This document shows positions 27,399 to 35,794 of a stretch of DNA of 64,000 nucleotides, piece by piece (position 1 is the stretch's first letter; every line of letters starts with the position of its first letter). The stretch is taken from contig NZ_DAVG01000121.1 in the NCBI RefSeq assembly GCF_002505485.1, positions 28,124 through 92,123 on the forward strand. The letters run 5' to 3'. Under the pieces are notes generated by a model. It did not search any database. It worked only from the letters and a program-made list of their open reading frames with translations, and had not been told where the DNA came from. This stretch comes from Methanosarcina sp. UBA5. Its GTDB lineage: Archaea > Halobacteriota > Methanosarcinia > Methanosarcinales > Methanosarcinaceae. Made by a program: the position numbers and the translations under genes.

Positions 27399-28508
27399 TT
27401 AATCGTTAAATATAATTTCGCAAAGGATTGCAGTCCCGTCTTTTACAAAGAGATGCACGGTTTTATTTCCTTCTAGGCCTTTTTCAACCTCGTTTCTGAC
27501 TTCCCAGTATTCTTCGGGCTTCACGCCTGCCCTGAGCACAACGCTTCCGATATTCTGGTCTTTCAAGAATTTATTGATCTCTTTTGGTTCAAAAGGGCAG
27601 ACTTTCAGCACCAGATAATGATTTTTGATCATGGACTGCTTTATCAAAGCATCCGAAGTCAACAAAAGCCTTTTTTTGTCAACTCTGAAAAGCTCGAAAC
27701 CTCCCATAAGAGGTCCTGCCATCTGCATCATGGATTCCACAAGTTCAGGCAGCAGCCCGGCTGCAACCACCGATGGCTCAGGCTCATAAGCGCAGAGTTT
27801 CATTTTCTCAGTTTCCCTTATCTGAGGGAGCAGCCCATGTTGTGAAACTAGTCCTTCGCCTGCAGGCAGAGCCACAGCCATGCGGTCATGCTGCTTCAGC
27901 CCTCCGACGTAAAGGGTAAGGCGGTTGAGCTGTCCGTCCAGTGAGATGTATTCTTTTTCGCAATCAAAAGGAATCCTTTCAGGCGGCATCTGGGGAGGAG
28001 CTTCAAAAGCAAAATTTCTGGTCTTTTCGCCGTAAGCAGCCAGCACATTCGGAATTCCCGGCTCAAGGCTTGAGACCTTTCTCTCATTTTCTTCGGCCGG
28101 GCGGAATGGATCCGAAAATATCACATCAACGGCCGGGATCTGTTCTATAACTTTCGGGTCAAGGGCATCTCCGCAAATGAATCTCACGTTGTCAAGCCCG
28201 TACATCGCGCAGTTCTGTTTTGCATACTCGATTTTTTTGGGGTCGATTTCCACTGCATACACGAACTCACATTGCTGTGCAAAAAAGACGGTCTGCCCCC
28301 CTATTCCGCAGCTAATGTCAGCCAGAACCTTACATCTCAAACGCTGCGCCCTATAGCGGGCAATGGGCTCAGGGGTCGCAAAGCGCAGGCTTTCCTTGTC
28401 CCCATGCAGGGGCTTCTCAAATTGTTTTCTCCGTGCCACGTCGATCAGGAGTAGTAAATAGTTTATGGGATTTAAAGGCAACTGAAAGGGAGGATAGTTG
28501 AATTTCAC
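27399..28508 (-). CDS. Class I SAM methyltransferase with C-terminal THUMP-like domain
   Basis: The SAM-binding core of this 369-residue protein has motif I ADISCGIGGQTVFFA (about residues 63-77), motif II AVEIDPKKIEYAKQN and a DVIFSDPFRP motif IV near residue 130. The layout recalls the trimethylguanosine synthase-like branch of methyltransferases (FATPEPIARYRAQRL before motif I). The C-terminal ~90 residues match the THUMP-like extension (PFEPKEINKFLKDQNIGSVV). The substrate is probably an RNA but is not known. The start is GTG at 28508 with no ribosome binding site. The start codon is therefore uncertain. A dispersed palindromic repeat lies immediately upstream. Confidence 0.75.
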   Translation of the reverse strand: MKFNYPPFQLPLNPINYLLLLIDVARRKQFEKPLHGDKESLRFATPEPIARYRAQRLRCKVLADISCGIGGQTVFFAQQCEFVYAVEIDPKKIEYAKQNCAMYGLDNVRFICGDALDPKVIEQIPAVDVIFSDPFRPAEENERKVSSLEPGIPNVLAAYGEKTRNFAFEAPPQMPPERIPFDCEKEYISLDGQLNRLTLYVGGLKQHDRMAVALPAGEGLVSQHGLLPQIRETEKMKLCAYEPEPSVVAAGLLPELVESMMQMAGPLMGGFELFRVDKKRLLLTSDALIKQSMIKNHYLVLKVCPFEPKEINKFLKDQNIGSVVLRAGVKPEEYWEVRNEVEKGLEGNKTVHLFVKDGTAILCEIIFND

Positions 28509-28729
28509 TGCAAGCGCTCGCTTGCTTGATCACAAAGGTTGCGCCGTTTAATCACGCCGCTTCTCGGGGTAAGGTTTTCATTGCACCATTTTCGGTCAAA
28601 CCTTTTTTAAAAAGGGTTGTGATCACGCCATTACGTCGTTTTCGATCAGGCCTTTTTAAAAAAGCTTGTGAAAAAGTTTGCGTATTAAGATAGGGCTGGC
28701 TAACAAGCGCTGGTATCATTATCTTACTT
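28509..28729. repeat. Palindromic dispersed repeats, second cluster
   Basis: Units such as GGTCAAACCTTTTTTAAAAA, TTGTGATCACGCC and GATCAGGCCTTTTTAAAAAA occur between about 28560 and 28680. They resemble the 13705-13870 cluster (GCTTGACCAA with T/A-rich centre). They lie at the start of the methyltransferase gene, on its upstream side. Confidence 0.5.
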
Positions 28730-29212
28730 TTATTCCACTTCGGAAATAATCACGACGTAGTTTTTCCCGTATTTTTCGGCACAGGCTGGACAGGTAGTAT
28801 ACCACATATACCATTTCTTAATTTCCAGGCCCTGGCTTTTTGCGCAGGCTTCAAAATCCTGGCACCATTCTGCTGTATTTTCGAAGTTTCCCTCATAGAC
28901 TTTGCTCAAAAATTTTCCGCTCAGTGTCACATTTTCGGCGCCGTCCACTTCTTTATCAACAGCCAGGTAAAGATCCATGTTGCTTTCTGAGGTATGGTCC
29001 GATAAACAGAGCCAGTCCGGCATTTCTGCGCCTACCCTGGCGACTTTCTCGTTCATCCGCATTATTACCTCTCCAAAATTCAGAGGCATGTAAAACTGCG
29101 TGGTAACCGAATCTTTGATGAACCTTTTATTGTTCCATTCAAACACTTTTCCGTCCCAGGGGGCGGGGTCAAATCGAGGACAACATTCTTGAATTTCGAA
29201 GTTGCTGGTCAT
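28730..29212 (-). CDS. Conserved hypothetical protein, possibly small-molecule binding
   Basis: This 160-residue soluble protein has no signal peptide or membrane helix. The sequence is rich in Trp and Cys. WCQDFEACAKSQG and the C-terminal TTCPACAEKYG contain a CPAC pair that may bind a metal. DGKVFEWNNKRFIKDSV near the start suggests a beta-rich fold. It could belong to the GyrI-like or a related heme/small-molecule-binding group, but the identification is not secure. The ATG at 29212 has a GGGTGA motif upstream. Two more small hypothetical genes follow upstream on the same strand. Confidence 0.7.
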   Translation of the reverse strand: MTSNFEIQECCPRFDPAPWDGKVFEWNNKRFIKDSVTTQFYMPLNFGEVIMRMNEKVARVGAEMPDWLCLSDHTSESNMDLYLAVDKEVDGAENVTLSGKFLSKVYEGNFENTAEWCQDFEACAKSQGLEIKKWYMWYTTCPACAEKYGKNYVVIISEVE

Positions 29213-29320
29213 AATTTTTCACCCTGTTAAATAATGACTTTATTTATTATTTGAGGGTTGCGATTTTAATCTTTTTCTGTGGAAGCTGCTTCTCGATAAC
29301 AAATAAGAAAATGCACAATT

Positions 29321-29977
29321 TTATTGCTCTTTTGTTACAAAAGGAGGATAATAATCTTTGGAAAGGGTTTTTTCAAGCTTGTCAGGCTCGAAATCATAAT
29401 ACTCGGGGATGTACTCAAACCGCAATTTGCCATTTTCGAGATAAAACCTTACTTTTGCATCAAAAGCAACCGGACGATATCTATCGTTGTCCGCTGGCAT
29501 GTCTCTATACAGCATTTGTTGTTCTTTCCAGCAGAGCTGGTCGTTTTCCAGCTGCAAATCATATACTCCATAAGCAATTCCTTCCATAGTATGTTCATGA
29601 ACAGTGGATGAAAGAAGTCTCATTATTCCGGTTATTCTGGACGTACTTTTGCGCTCTGCCAATTCATATCGAAATACGCTTACGCCGTTAAAATCTTTTT
29701 TAACAGCTCCTCGTTTTTTGTCCGATCCCATATAGTAGATTTTTTCGCGAGTGATAGTGGTCATGTCAAATTGAAAACCATGTTCTGAGATAGTTAAATT
29801 TGAAAAAAACATTTCATCGGAATAAACTCCTTCAAACTTGCCTTCCTCAATCTGATAAACTACTTCATCTGTAACGAGTTTTTTACCAATTACAGAGTTT
29901 TTCAGAAACCTGATTATTTTTTCTCTATCAAAATCACATATCTGGCAAAAAGGTTCTTCTGGAGGCGTCGTATTCAT
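29321..29977 (-). CDS. Hypothetical protein, no recognised family
   Basis: The ~218-residue soluble protein has no identified motif apart from a CQICDF pair near the N-terminus (single CXXC). Beta-strand-like segments dominate (VYQIEEGKFEGVY, FQFDMTTITREKIYYMG). The frame can begin at 29992 (MEKYIMNTTPPEE). The internal ATG at 29977 is preferred because GGAG lies 9 nt upstream of it, though the outer start cannot be excluded. The C-terminus is charged and aromatic. The gene lies between the Trp/Cys-rich protein and the pRiA4b ORF-3-like gene, all on the same strand with gaps of about 80-110 nt. Confidence 0.6.
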   Translation of the reverse strand: MNTTPPEEPFCQICDFDREKIIRFLKNSVIGKKLVTDEVVYQIEEGKFEGVYSDEMFFSNLTISEHGFQFDMTTITREKIYYMGSDKKRGAVKKDFNGVSVFRYELAERKSTSRITGIMRLLSSTVHEHTMEGIAYGVYDLQLENDQLCWKEQQMLYRDMPADNDRYRPVAFDAKVRFYLENGKLRFEYIPEYYDFEPDKLEKTLSKDYYPPFVTKEQ

Positions 29978-30060
29978 AATATATTTCTCCATGACATTCT
30001 TTGTTGATTAAAGCGTGAAGAGTTCTTTGCCGATAGTGTATACAAATTGTGTGTACACAA

Positions 30061-30654
30061 TTATACAATTTTGGATTTTAGCGCAGGTTCGAAAGCAACG
30101 TCTTTTGGGTCAAAGTACTCTGGGTCAAAATCTTTCCCCAGCCACGCCATTGTATGTTCGTATTCCTCATGCTCTGGGTCTTTCAGGATCTCAAGCATTT
30201 CTTCATATCCCCATATTCCTCCAATGTCCTCAGGGGCAGCTGCTCTTTTTCCTGCAGTGCAGATAGGATATTTCACTCCTCGTTTTTTCGGAAGGATCTC
30301 CTCAAGCCGGACTTTTATCTCCCAGTTGTCCCCGAAATCGTACCTGTACAGAGCAACCTTATTTTCCGGAATGAAGTATTTGGAAAGCTTAACCTTATTC
30401 TCCGGCACAAGGGGTTCACAGAAAGTTTCACAATCGTCATCTGTTTTCCCTATTTTGTCAAGTTCCCCGGTTTTTGGGTTTTGCATTTCGAATTCATGCA
30501 AATGGTAATCTTCCCAATTCATTACAGTCTGGATAGCCTTATGAAGATCCAAAAAAGTATAATTTTCCGGCACCTGGATTCGCCGCCAGATCTTAGGAGT
30601 AATGCCTTTCATTGAAAGCTTTAACTGGTAAACTTTCTCGAAAGTTTTTTCCAT
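30061..30654 (-). CDS. pRiA4b ORF-3-like protein
   Basis: This 197-residue protein belongs to the plasmid pRiA4b ORF-3 family, found widely in bacteria and archaea. The diagnostic N-terminus is YQLKLSMKGITPKIWRRIQV followed by TFLDLHKAIQTVMNWEDYHLHEFE, and the middle contains YRYDFGDNWEIKV. Related proteins occur on plasmids and near transposons, but the biochemical role is not established. The ATG at 30654 has GGTGA 8-12 nt upstream. The C-terminus is acidic (PEHEEYEHTMAW). It stands at the left of a region rich in CRISPR remnants. Confidence 0.85.
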   Translation of the reverse strand: MEKTFEKVYQLKLSMKGITPKIWRRIQVPENYTFLDLHKAIQTVMNWEDYHLHEFEMQNPKTGELDKIGKTDDDCETFCEPLVPENKVKLSKYFIPENKVALYRYDFGDNWEIKVRLEEILPKKRGVKYPICTAGKRAAAPEDIGGIWGYEEMLEILKDPEHEEYEHTMAWLGKDFDPEYFDPKDVAFEPALKSKIV

Positions 30655-31144
30655 TTATTATTCACCAAAATATAACTTGAGTCTCTCTATTTCAGGCTTT
30701 GGGGAATTTTGCTCAGAAACCAACAGTCACGCAGATAAGAAGACTTCTATCAGGAATCCAAGAGATTTCCTTCCCTTTATGGCAGGAAATGGAATTGTAC
30801 ATTCTATTCCTAACATCCATCCACATAATTACTCTCAAACTATAGATAAATAGTTAAGGTAAAGTATATAACGGTGTATATTATTTCTTTCCACAATCAA
30901 CCACTTCTTCAATCAGGAATATAGAAAGTCAACAATTGTTTTATTAATTCTTATTCGAAAATAAGACGAAATAGACTATAAAAAACTCTGTAGATGGATA
31001 TACTATAAGATTTGCTTCTTATAGTGAAAAGAGGTAATACACCCTGCGCCTTGTCGGCTCCTATTTAGCAGGGTGAATATCATCTTCCCATTCGTTTTAA
31101 TAAAATATATTCAATTTGTTATACCAGTGAAAATAATTTATTTA
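30655..31144. other. Intergenic region with two consecutive hairpins
   Basis: No gene is supported. CTATAAG/CTTATAG (31003-31024) and CACCCTGC/GCAGGGTG (31040-31075) form two perfect stems 15 nt apart, with an AT-rich TATA-like stretch (CTATAAAAAA, about 30975-30985) before them. A small RNA is conceivable. Confidence 0.4.
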
Positions 31145-31178
31145 TCTCAATCCTTTTTAGTAGATCTCGCTCGCGAAT
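31145..31178 (+). repeat. Degenerate CRISPR repeat
   Basis: TCTCAATCC...TAGTAGATCTCGCTCGCGAAT resembles the intact 37-nt repeats at 31613-31649 and 31686-31722, lacking 3 nt after AATCC and with two or three substitutions. It ends with the same CTCGCGAAT. It lies directly after the stop of the DUF523 gene on the other strand. Confidence 0.7.
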
Positions 31179-31197
31179 GTTAATTTAAGCATATTAG

Positions 31198-31596
31198 TCA
31201 AATATTATATACTTTAATTCCATTCTTTTCTAGTAGTTTAGCTAAAATCCCATAATCTTTCCCACACATCGGAGAATCCTTTAATAAAAAAGCTTTTTTA
31301 ACGTTGAATATTTGAGCTAACCTTAACACTTCATTTGCTCCTTTTTGATACTGCTCGGTATAGTCTATACCATCATACCGCCCAATTACCTTTTCATTTA
31401 AAACATTACATGGAGGTCTTGGTGTTGGTAATCCACCCATTATTTCTCCACATAAAGGAATTACATTATATTTCACCCGCAATTCCTCGGTTTTCTTCTC
31501 TTTATATAGCATATGCCCCATTTTATGAGATCTTCCATGATATCTACAGACCACACCAAACGCACAAAGTGACACTACTACGTTTTCTTTATCCAT
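31198..31596 (-). CDS. DUF523/TudS-like desulfidase-family protein
   Basis: This 132-residue protein of the DUF523 family includes TudS thiouracil desulfidases, which use a [4Fe-4S] cluster held by three cysteines. The family motifs are present: SLCAFGVVCRYHG (C11 and C17), PLCGEIMGGLPTPRPP (C49, E51) and LLKDSPMCG (C111). C11, C17 and C111 would be the cluster ligands. There is no fused domain. The start ATG at 31596 has TAGGAT upstream but little else. A CRISPR repeat lies at 31613-31649, so the 5' leader of this gene reads through antisense repeat sequence. Flanking CRISPR remnants on both sides are unusual for this family. Confidence 0.82.
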   Translation of the reverse strand: MDKENVVVSLCAFGVVCRYHGRSHKMGHMLYKEKKTEELRVKYNVIPLCGEIMGGLPTPRPPCNVLNEKVIGRYDGIDYTEQYQKGANEVLRLAQIFNVKKAFLLKDSPMCGKDYGILAKLLEKNGIKVYNI

Positions 31597-31612
31597 CTTA
31601 ACATATCCTACA

Positions 31613-31722
31613 GTTTCAATCCTTATTTTAGTGGATTTTGCTTACGAATTCATGTATATTCTTGGTCACTCTGGAGTAGTAATAAGTTTCAATCCTTGTT
31701 TTAGTGGATCTTGCTCGCGAAT
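31613..31722 (+). CRISPR. Two-repeat, one-spacer CRISPR remnant
   Basis: Two 37-nt repeats lie at 31613-31649 and 31686-31722, each starting GTTTCAATCCTT and ending GAAT. They differ at about five positions. The 36-nt piece between them (31650-31685) is the size of a spacer. A third, damaged copy lies at 31145-31178 beyond the DUF523 gene. No cas gene is within the window. The repeat is the kind found in Methanosarcina arrays. With two copies it is a remnant or an orphan mini-array. Confidence 0.8.
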
Positions 31723-31777
31723 TTAACACGTCTTAACTGGCTATTCTCAGAGTTATTATAGACAGGGGGCACGATAG

Positions 31778-31933
31778 TTATTGTTTATTATTATTCTGGA
31801 TAGAATCCTGCAAAGGACAGTCTTTATCTATTGAATAGCCCCAAACATTTCTCTGTAATAATTCACAAAAGAATATAGTGCAGGCTCCAGTAATTTTAGA
31901 TTGCTTACAACTAAAACAATCTTTAGGCTTCAT
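31778..31933 (-). CDS. 51-aa Cys-rich small protein
   Basis: A small frame opens with ATG at 31933, preceded by GGAGGAAT, a strong ribosome binding site, and encodes 51 residues. It starts MKPKDCFSCKQSKITGACTI, with C6, C9, C18, C23 and C39, so a zinc or iron-sulfur site is plausible. The tail is Asn/Gln-rich. It is on the same strand as the DUF523 gene and lies upstream of it, with the CRISPR remnant between. The family is not recognised. The good start signal is the main reason for calling it a gene. Confidence 0.65.
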   Translation of the reverse strand: MKPKDCFSCKQSKITGACTIFFCELLQRNVWGYSIDKDCPLQDSIQNNNKQ

Positions 31934-32643
31934 TATTCCTCCGTGGACGGTCTGAACGTGTCAATTTAACCTGTACTTATTATGAACTACTTCTTATTAA
32001 CCAATTTATATACTATGCTATTTAAGTTTCAATTTGGTTTTAGCCCCGATTTGACAAATAAATACCTAAAATATATAATAAATTTAATACTTTTTCTCTT
32101 CTATAATACAAGTTTATACACTAAGTTGTATGATTTTTTATATTAAACCAGTCTTAAAAGTCCAAAATAGTACTTTTTAAAACAAAGCGGATCTTTAATT
32201 TGATCCAAAGTTTATATGCAGGTTTTACTACAAAACTATGTATTAGTAAATAAGAAAACAGAAGTTTTGTCAGCGTAACCTAGTAACTCTGAGTATTCGT
32301 AATGGTTCTGTGTATAATATTTCAGGCATCTGCCAAAAAAATCTTGTAAGTCCCACAGTAGTTTTTATCCAGTGCTTCTGTACATGTGTAAGAATCATCT
32401 CTATATCCATCACATCTCGATATGTATTCACATTTCGTATCAAACAAACTTGTTGTCCCGAGAACCATATTAAAAATTTTCATATGCTAATATACTCCCA
32501 TCAACATATTTAAATTTATTCTAATGTATTCAATTATGGAGCTTAGCATACGACAATTTTCATTTTTTATTGAAAAGGATTTTACGAGGCTATCCCAAAA
32601 CCTGTTAATTCTAAATCACTTAAGGGAATTATCCTTCTTACCC
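31934..32643. other. 710-bp AT-rich region without a supported gene
   Basis: GTTTCAATTTGGTTTTAG at about 32025 shares the start and the GTTTTAG of the CRISPR repeats and may be another decayed copy, but the second half does not match. A plus-strand frame at 32310-32513 has a poor start and unnatural composition and is not called. A TATA-like TTTATATG lies near 32210. Confidence 0.4.
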
Positions 32644-33750
32644 TCATGGAATCATATCTCTGATATCTATATAAAACGGACTGAAAATCGGCAAGTCCCC
32701 TTCAAACGATTTTGCAAATATGTTCCAAGTTTCAATCTGAGGTTTTAGTTTTTTCGTTACTGCAAGAAAATCATCGTCTGGATCTGTTGCGGTCATAAGG
32801 TAGTCTTGTTTCATATCAATTAATAGGTTACTCAACCGTTTAAGTAGCGCCAGCATAGCCTCAGGTTGTCGTTTATCAAATGCGTAATCAGCAATATAAA
32901 GCAATTTTAAGTGTTCTCTTTCGGCTGTAATCTTCGGTACTTTTGTAATATGGCTTAGAACTCCAAAAGCAGATCTCATCATCTTCATTGCTGCCGGTTC
33001 TCTGGCATAATATAAATTTCCCAGTTTGGAATTATCCCATAGTCCGGCACAGGCCACGATTTTATTATTTTTGTCTCTGACCGCCCAGAAATTTTCCAGT
33101 CCATACCAGGGAACGTCTTTCAAATGCGCTTCAAAGGTTTGAGCTGTAAACGGCACGAAATGTATGAAACCTGAATTATACTCATTAATAAGGCCGACTG
33201 CATCACCAATCTCTTTCTTATCAACAGGCTTTATTGAATACTCTGGCGATATGTCCGATTCTTTATAAGTTGGAACTGCCGGCGTTTTAATCTCTCTCAC
33301 GCTGGAATATCCCATCTTACCGAATAAGGATTTGGAAGCGTTGTTTGACTCGTATACATAGGCATAGGTGTAACTTGATCCCATTCCCAGGGCTTTTTCT
33401 TCCGCCTTCTTCAAAAGCTGCGTGGCAACTCCTTTCCTCCTGAAAGCCGGATGAACCATCACCTCAGTAATATACCCACACTTTATATTTCTTTCAGAAG
33501 CTTGGGTTGGTTTCACAGTCAAACCTATCCAGCCAGCGATTTTTCCCTCTTCTTCTGCCACAAGCATATTCCAGTTCTTATACATTTTATAACGGGTAAT
33601 TATATCCTTCTTGTCTACGCCTAGCGCACAGTTTTCATCACCTTGTGGGCACAGTCTTTCTATTTCAAGCAAGTTTTGATTATCATTATCACTGAAAGGT
33701 CTAATGGAGATCACAGATATATCCCCTATTATCGATTTTTCCCATTTCAA
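32644..33750 (-). CDS. GNAT-family acetyltransferase with extra C-terminal half
   Basis: In this 368-residue protein, residues 15-165 form a GNAT N-acetyltransferase domain with a clear acetyl-CoA loop RRKGVATQLL (about residues 103-112) and the preceding strand GYITEVMVHPAF. The second half (from ~175) also has GNAT-like segments (FWAVRDKNNKIVACAGLWD, LLYIADYAFDK) but no obvious CoA loop, suggesting a degenerate second domain. The substrate is unknown. The ATG at 33750 has AAGGTTCAG upstream. It sits alone, 160 nt from the leu genes and on the same strand as them. Confidence 0.82.
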   Translation of the reverse strand: MKWEKSIIGDISVISIRPFSDNDNQNLLEIERLCPQGDENCALGVDKKDIITRYKMYKNWNMLVAEEEGKIAGWIGLTVKPTQASERNIKCGYITEVMVHPAFRRKGVATQLLKKAEEKALGMGSSYTYAYVYESNNASKSLFGKMGYSSVREIKTPAVPTYKESDISPEYSIKPVDKKEIGDAVGLINEYNSGFIHFVPFTAQTFEAHLKDVPWYGLENFWAVRDKNNKIVACAGLWDNSKLGNLYYAREPAAMKMMRSAFGVLSHITKVPKITAEREHLKLLYIADYAFDKRQPEAMLALLKRLSNLLIDMKQDYLMTATDPDDDFLAVTKKLKPQIETWNIFAKSFEGDLPIFSPFYIDIRDMIP

Positions 33751-33915
33751 CTGAACCTTTCTATCTATTTATCACACCCTAAATATATATACTTTGTACC
33801 GGTCAACTCGCGTACAAATATTTAAAAGAAACTTAAAAAAATGTAGCGAAAGCTAATTAAAAATACAATGAAAAAATAACAATGAAAAAAGAAATATAGT
33901 AAAGGGAGAGTTGAA

Positions 33916-35043
33916 TTATTCTCCCCTTATTATTCTTGCAATGTCGTCTCCAACATCTGAAGTACTGCTCTTGCCGCCCAAATCGTAGGTTTTGACTTTG
34001 CCGTCTAGGATGTTTTTCTGGATTGCATTGACTATGGTGTCTGCGGCTTCCTTTTCTCCGAGCTGCTCTATGAGCATTGCACCTGCCCAGATTGTGGCAA
34101 TCGGGTTGACTTTATTCTGGCCCTTGTACTTTGGGGCTGAACCGTGAATTGGCTCGAACATGCTTGTGCCTTTCGGGTTGATGTTACCGCCAGGAGCAAG
34201 GCCGAGGCCGCCCTGGATCATAGCTCCGAGATCGGTAATAATGTCTCCGAACATGTTCGGGGTTACAACCACATCGAACCATTCTGGGTTTTTCACAAAC
34301 CACATTGTGATGGCATCAACGAAGTTAAAGTCTGTAGTAACGCCTGGATGTTTTGCAGAAATTGCATTGAACTCTTCTCTCCAGAAGCCGTAGATATCGG
34401 AAAGCACATTTGCCTTATCAACAGACGAAACATGTTTTTTCCGGTTCTCGGCAAGGTCAAAGGCGTACTCGATAACCCTTTTTGTGCCTTCTTTGGAGAT
34501 CAGGCCTATCTGGTATCCTATTTCTTCGCTGTCGGTCTCGATATCAAGCCCGAATTTTGCGGAGTAGAGCGTTCTTTTTACCTCAAGAAGGTTTTTGCTC
34601 GCTCCTTTTTTTGCTCTGCCGCCGACCCCTACGTAGAAGTCCTCTGTGTTTTCCCTTACAACTACAAAATCGATATCTTTTGAGGTTTTATCTTTGAGCG
34701 GGGTCCAAACTCCGTCAAGAAGTTTTATCGGACGAAGGTTGATATACTCGTCAAAATAAAAACGTGCAGTTAATAAGATTCCCTTCTCAAGGATGCCAGG
34801 GGCAATCCTTGGGTCTCCGATGGAACCAAGGTAAATGGCAGGGTACCCGGATAACTCCTTTAAGGTATCTTCCGAAATCAGTTCCCCCGTCTCAAGATAA
34901 TGGTCTGCTCCATTCGGGTATTCAATCCATTCTACATCAAAACCGAATCTTTCGCCAGCGGCATCTATGACCTTTCTGCCTTCGGCGATAATTTCTGGGC
35001 CTATCCCGTCACCCGGGAGGACCGGAATCTTATACTGCGTCAT
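33916..35043 (-). CDS. leuB: 3-isopropylmalate dehydrogenase-type enzyme (LeuB or AksF)
   Basis: This 375-residue beta-decarboxylating dehydrogenase uses NAD(P) and a metal to oxidise a 3-hydroxy diacid. The N-terminal strand [13 protein letters not shown], the substrate loop [12 protein letters not shown] (about residues 127-138), the metal Asp in [11 protein letters not shown] and the [24 protein letters not shown] blocks are present. The family includes leucine (LeuB), isocitrate and homoisocitrate (AksF, coenzyme B/ 2-oxosuberate) enzymes, which are hard to separate by eye. Its partner gene 97 nt upstream is a LeuD-like small subunit, which favours LeuB. The start has AAAGGAG upstream. 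The length is slightly long. Confidence 0.85.
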   Translation of the reverse strand: MTQYKIPVLPGDGIGPEIIAEGRKVIDAAGERFGFDVEWIEYPNGADHYLETGELISEDTLKELSGYPAIYLGSIGDPRIAPGILEKGILLTARFYFDEYINLRPIKLLDGVWTPLKDKTSKDIDFVVVRENTEDFYVGVGGRAKKGASKNLLEVKRTLYSAKFGLDIETDSEEIGYQIGLISKEGTKRVIEYAFDLAENRKKHVSSVDKANVLSDIYGFWREEFNAISAKHPGVTTDFNFVDAITMWFVKNPEWFDVVVTPNMFGDIITDLGAMIQGGLGLAPGGNINPKGTSMFEPIHGSAPKYKGQNKVNPIATIWAGAMLIEQLGEKEAADTIVNAIQKNILDGKVKTYDLGGKSSTSDVGDDIARIIRGE

Positions 35044-35140
35044 ATTTTTACTCCTTTCAAATTTACAGGCAAAAAACTGCCTTTTTTATTATGAGGTCTC
35101 AAACGCGGACAGGGCTGTCTCAGGACAGATTTCCTGCGTT

Positions 35141-35629
35141 TTAGCGTTCAGAGACTAGTTTCCTGGCATATTCTATAAGCCCTCCTGCATCCACGATTTC
35201 ACGCACGAAATCAGGGAGGGGGGTTGCCTGGTAGGTCTCACCTTTTGTTTTGTTTTCAATAACTCCTGTGGCAAGGTTTACTTCAAGCTCGTCTCCATCA
35301 TCAATCCTGTCAGTGTCAGGGCATTCCAGGACCGGAACTCCGATATTTATTGCGTTCCTGAAAAAAATCCTTGCAAAAGATTTTGCAATTACACAGGCTA
35401 CTTTTGCTCCTTTCAGGGCAAGGGGCGCGTGCTCGCGTGAGGAACCGCAACCAAAATTGTTTCCCGCGACCACTATATCATTTTCGTGAACGTTTTTTGC
35501 AAATTCGGGGCGTACGCCTTCAAACGTGTACTTTGCAAGCTCTTCAGGGGTATTGTAAATCAGGTACCTTCCGGGAATTACTGCATCCGTATCCACGTCA
35601 TCTCCGAACTTCCAGGCTCTTCCTTTCAT
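35141..35629 (-). CDS. leuD: 3-isopropylmalate dehydratase small subunit (LeuD)
   Basis: This small subunit forms the swivel domain of isopropylmalate isomerase, or of homoaconitase, and completes the aconitase active site. It shows the conserved [14 protein letters not shown] block and [15 protein letters not shown]. The loop that selects substrate reads PGRYLIYN, hydrophobic like isopropylmalate isomerases and lacking the Arg reported in homoaconitase small subunits, so LeuD is favoured. The frame opens at 35653, but ATG 35629 ([11 protein letters not shown]) has GGTGAT just before it. The result is 162 aa, normal. It is followed by the leuB-type gene on the same strand. The large subunit LeuC is not in the window. 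Confidence 0.88.
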   Translation of the reverse strand: MKGRAWKFGDDVDTDAVIPGRYLIYNTPEELAKYTFEGVRPEFAKNVHENDIVVAGNNFGCGSSREHAPLALKGAKVACVIAKSFARIFFRNAINIGVPVLECPDTDRIDDGDELEVNLATGVIENKTKGETYQATPLPDFVREIVDAGGLIEYARKLVSER

Positions 35630-35794
35630 AACATCACCGGTCTTTTGTTGCAATTAAATGCAGCTACATTAGAATTTTTACAGCCCGAATTTGGCTGCAC
35701 TCACAGGGTTGAAGTATCACAGGTAATATTTATATTATTTTCTAACAGGGCCAAAAATTAGTTAACAATTACAATCCTTTTACTCCTGAGTTTC

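Noticed and set aside
28272..28454. Plus-strand frame inside the methyltransferase gene
   Set aside because: Antisense shadow with no start signal.
32025..32060. Possible fourth CRISPR-like copy (GTTTCAATTTGGTTTTAG)
   Set aside because: Only the first part matches the repeat. The second half lacks GATCTTGCTCGCGAAT, so it is not counted.
32310..32513. Plus-strand 67-aa frame
   Set aside because: Unnatural composition (many Cys/Ile/Ser without pattern) and no ribosome binding site.
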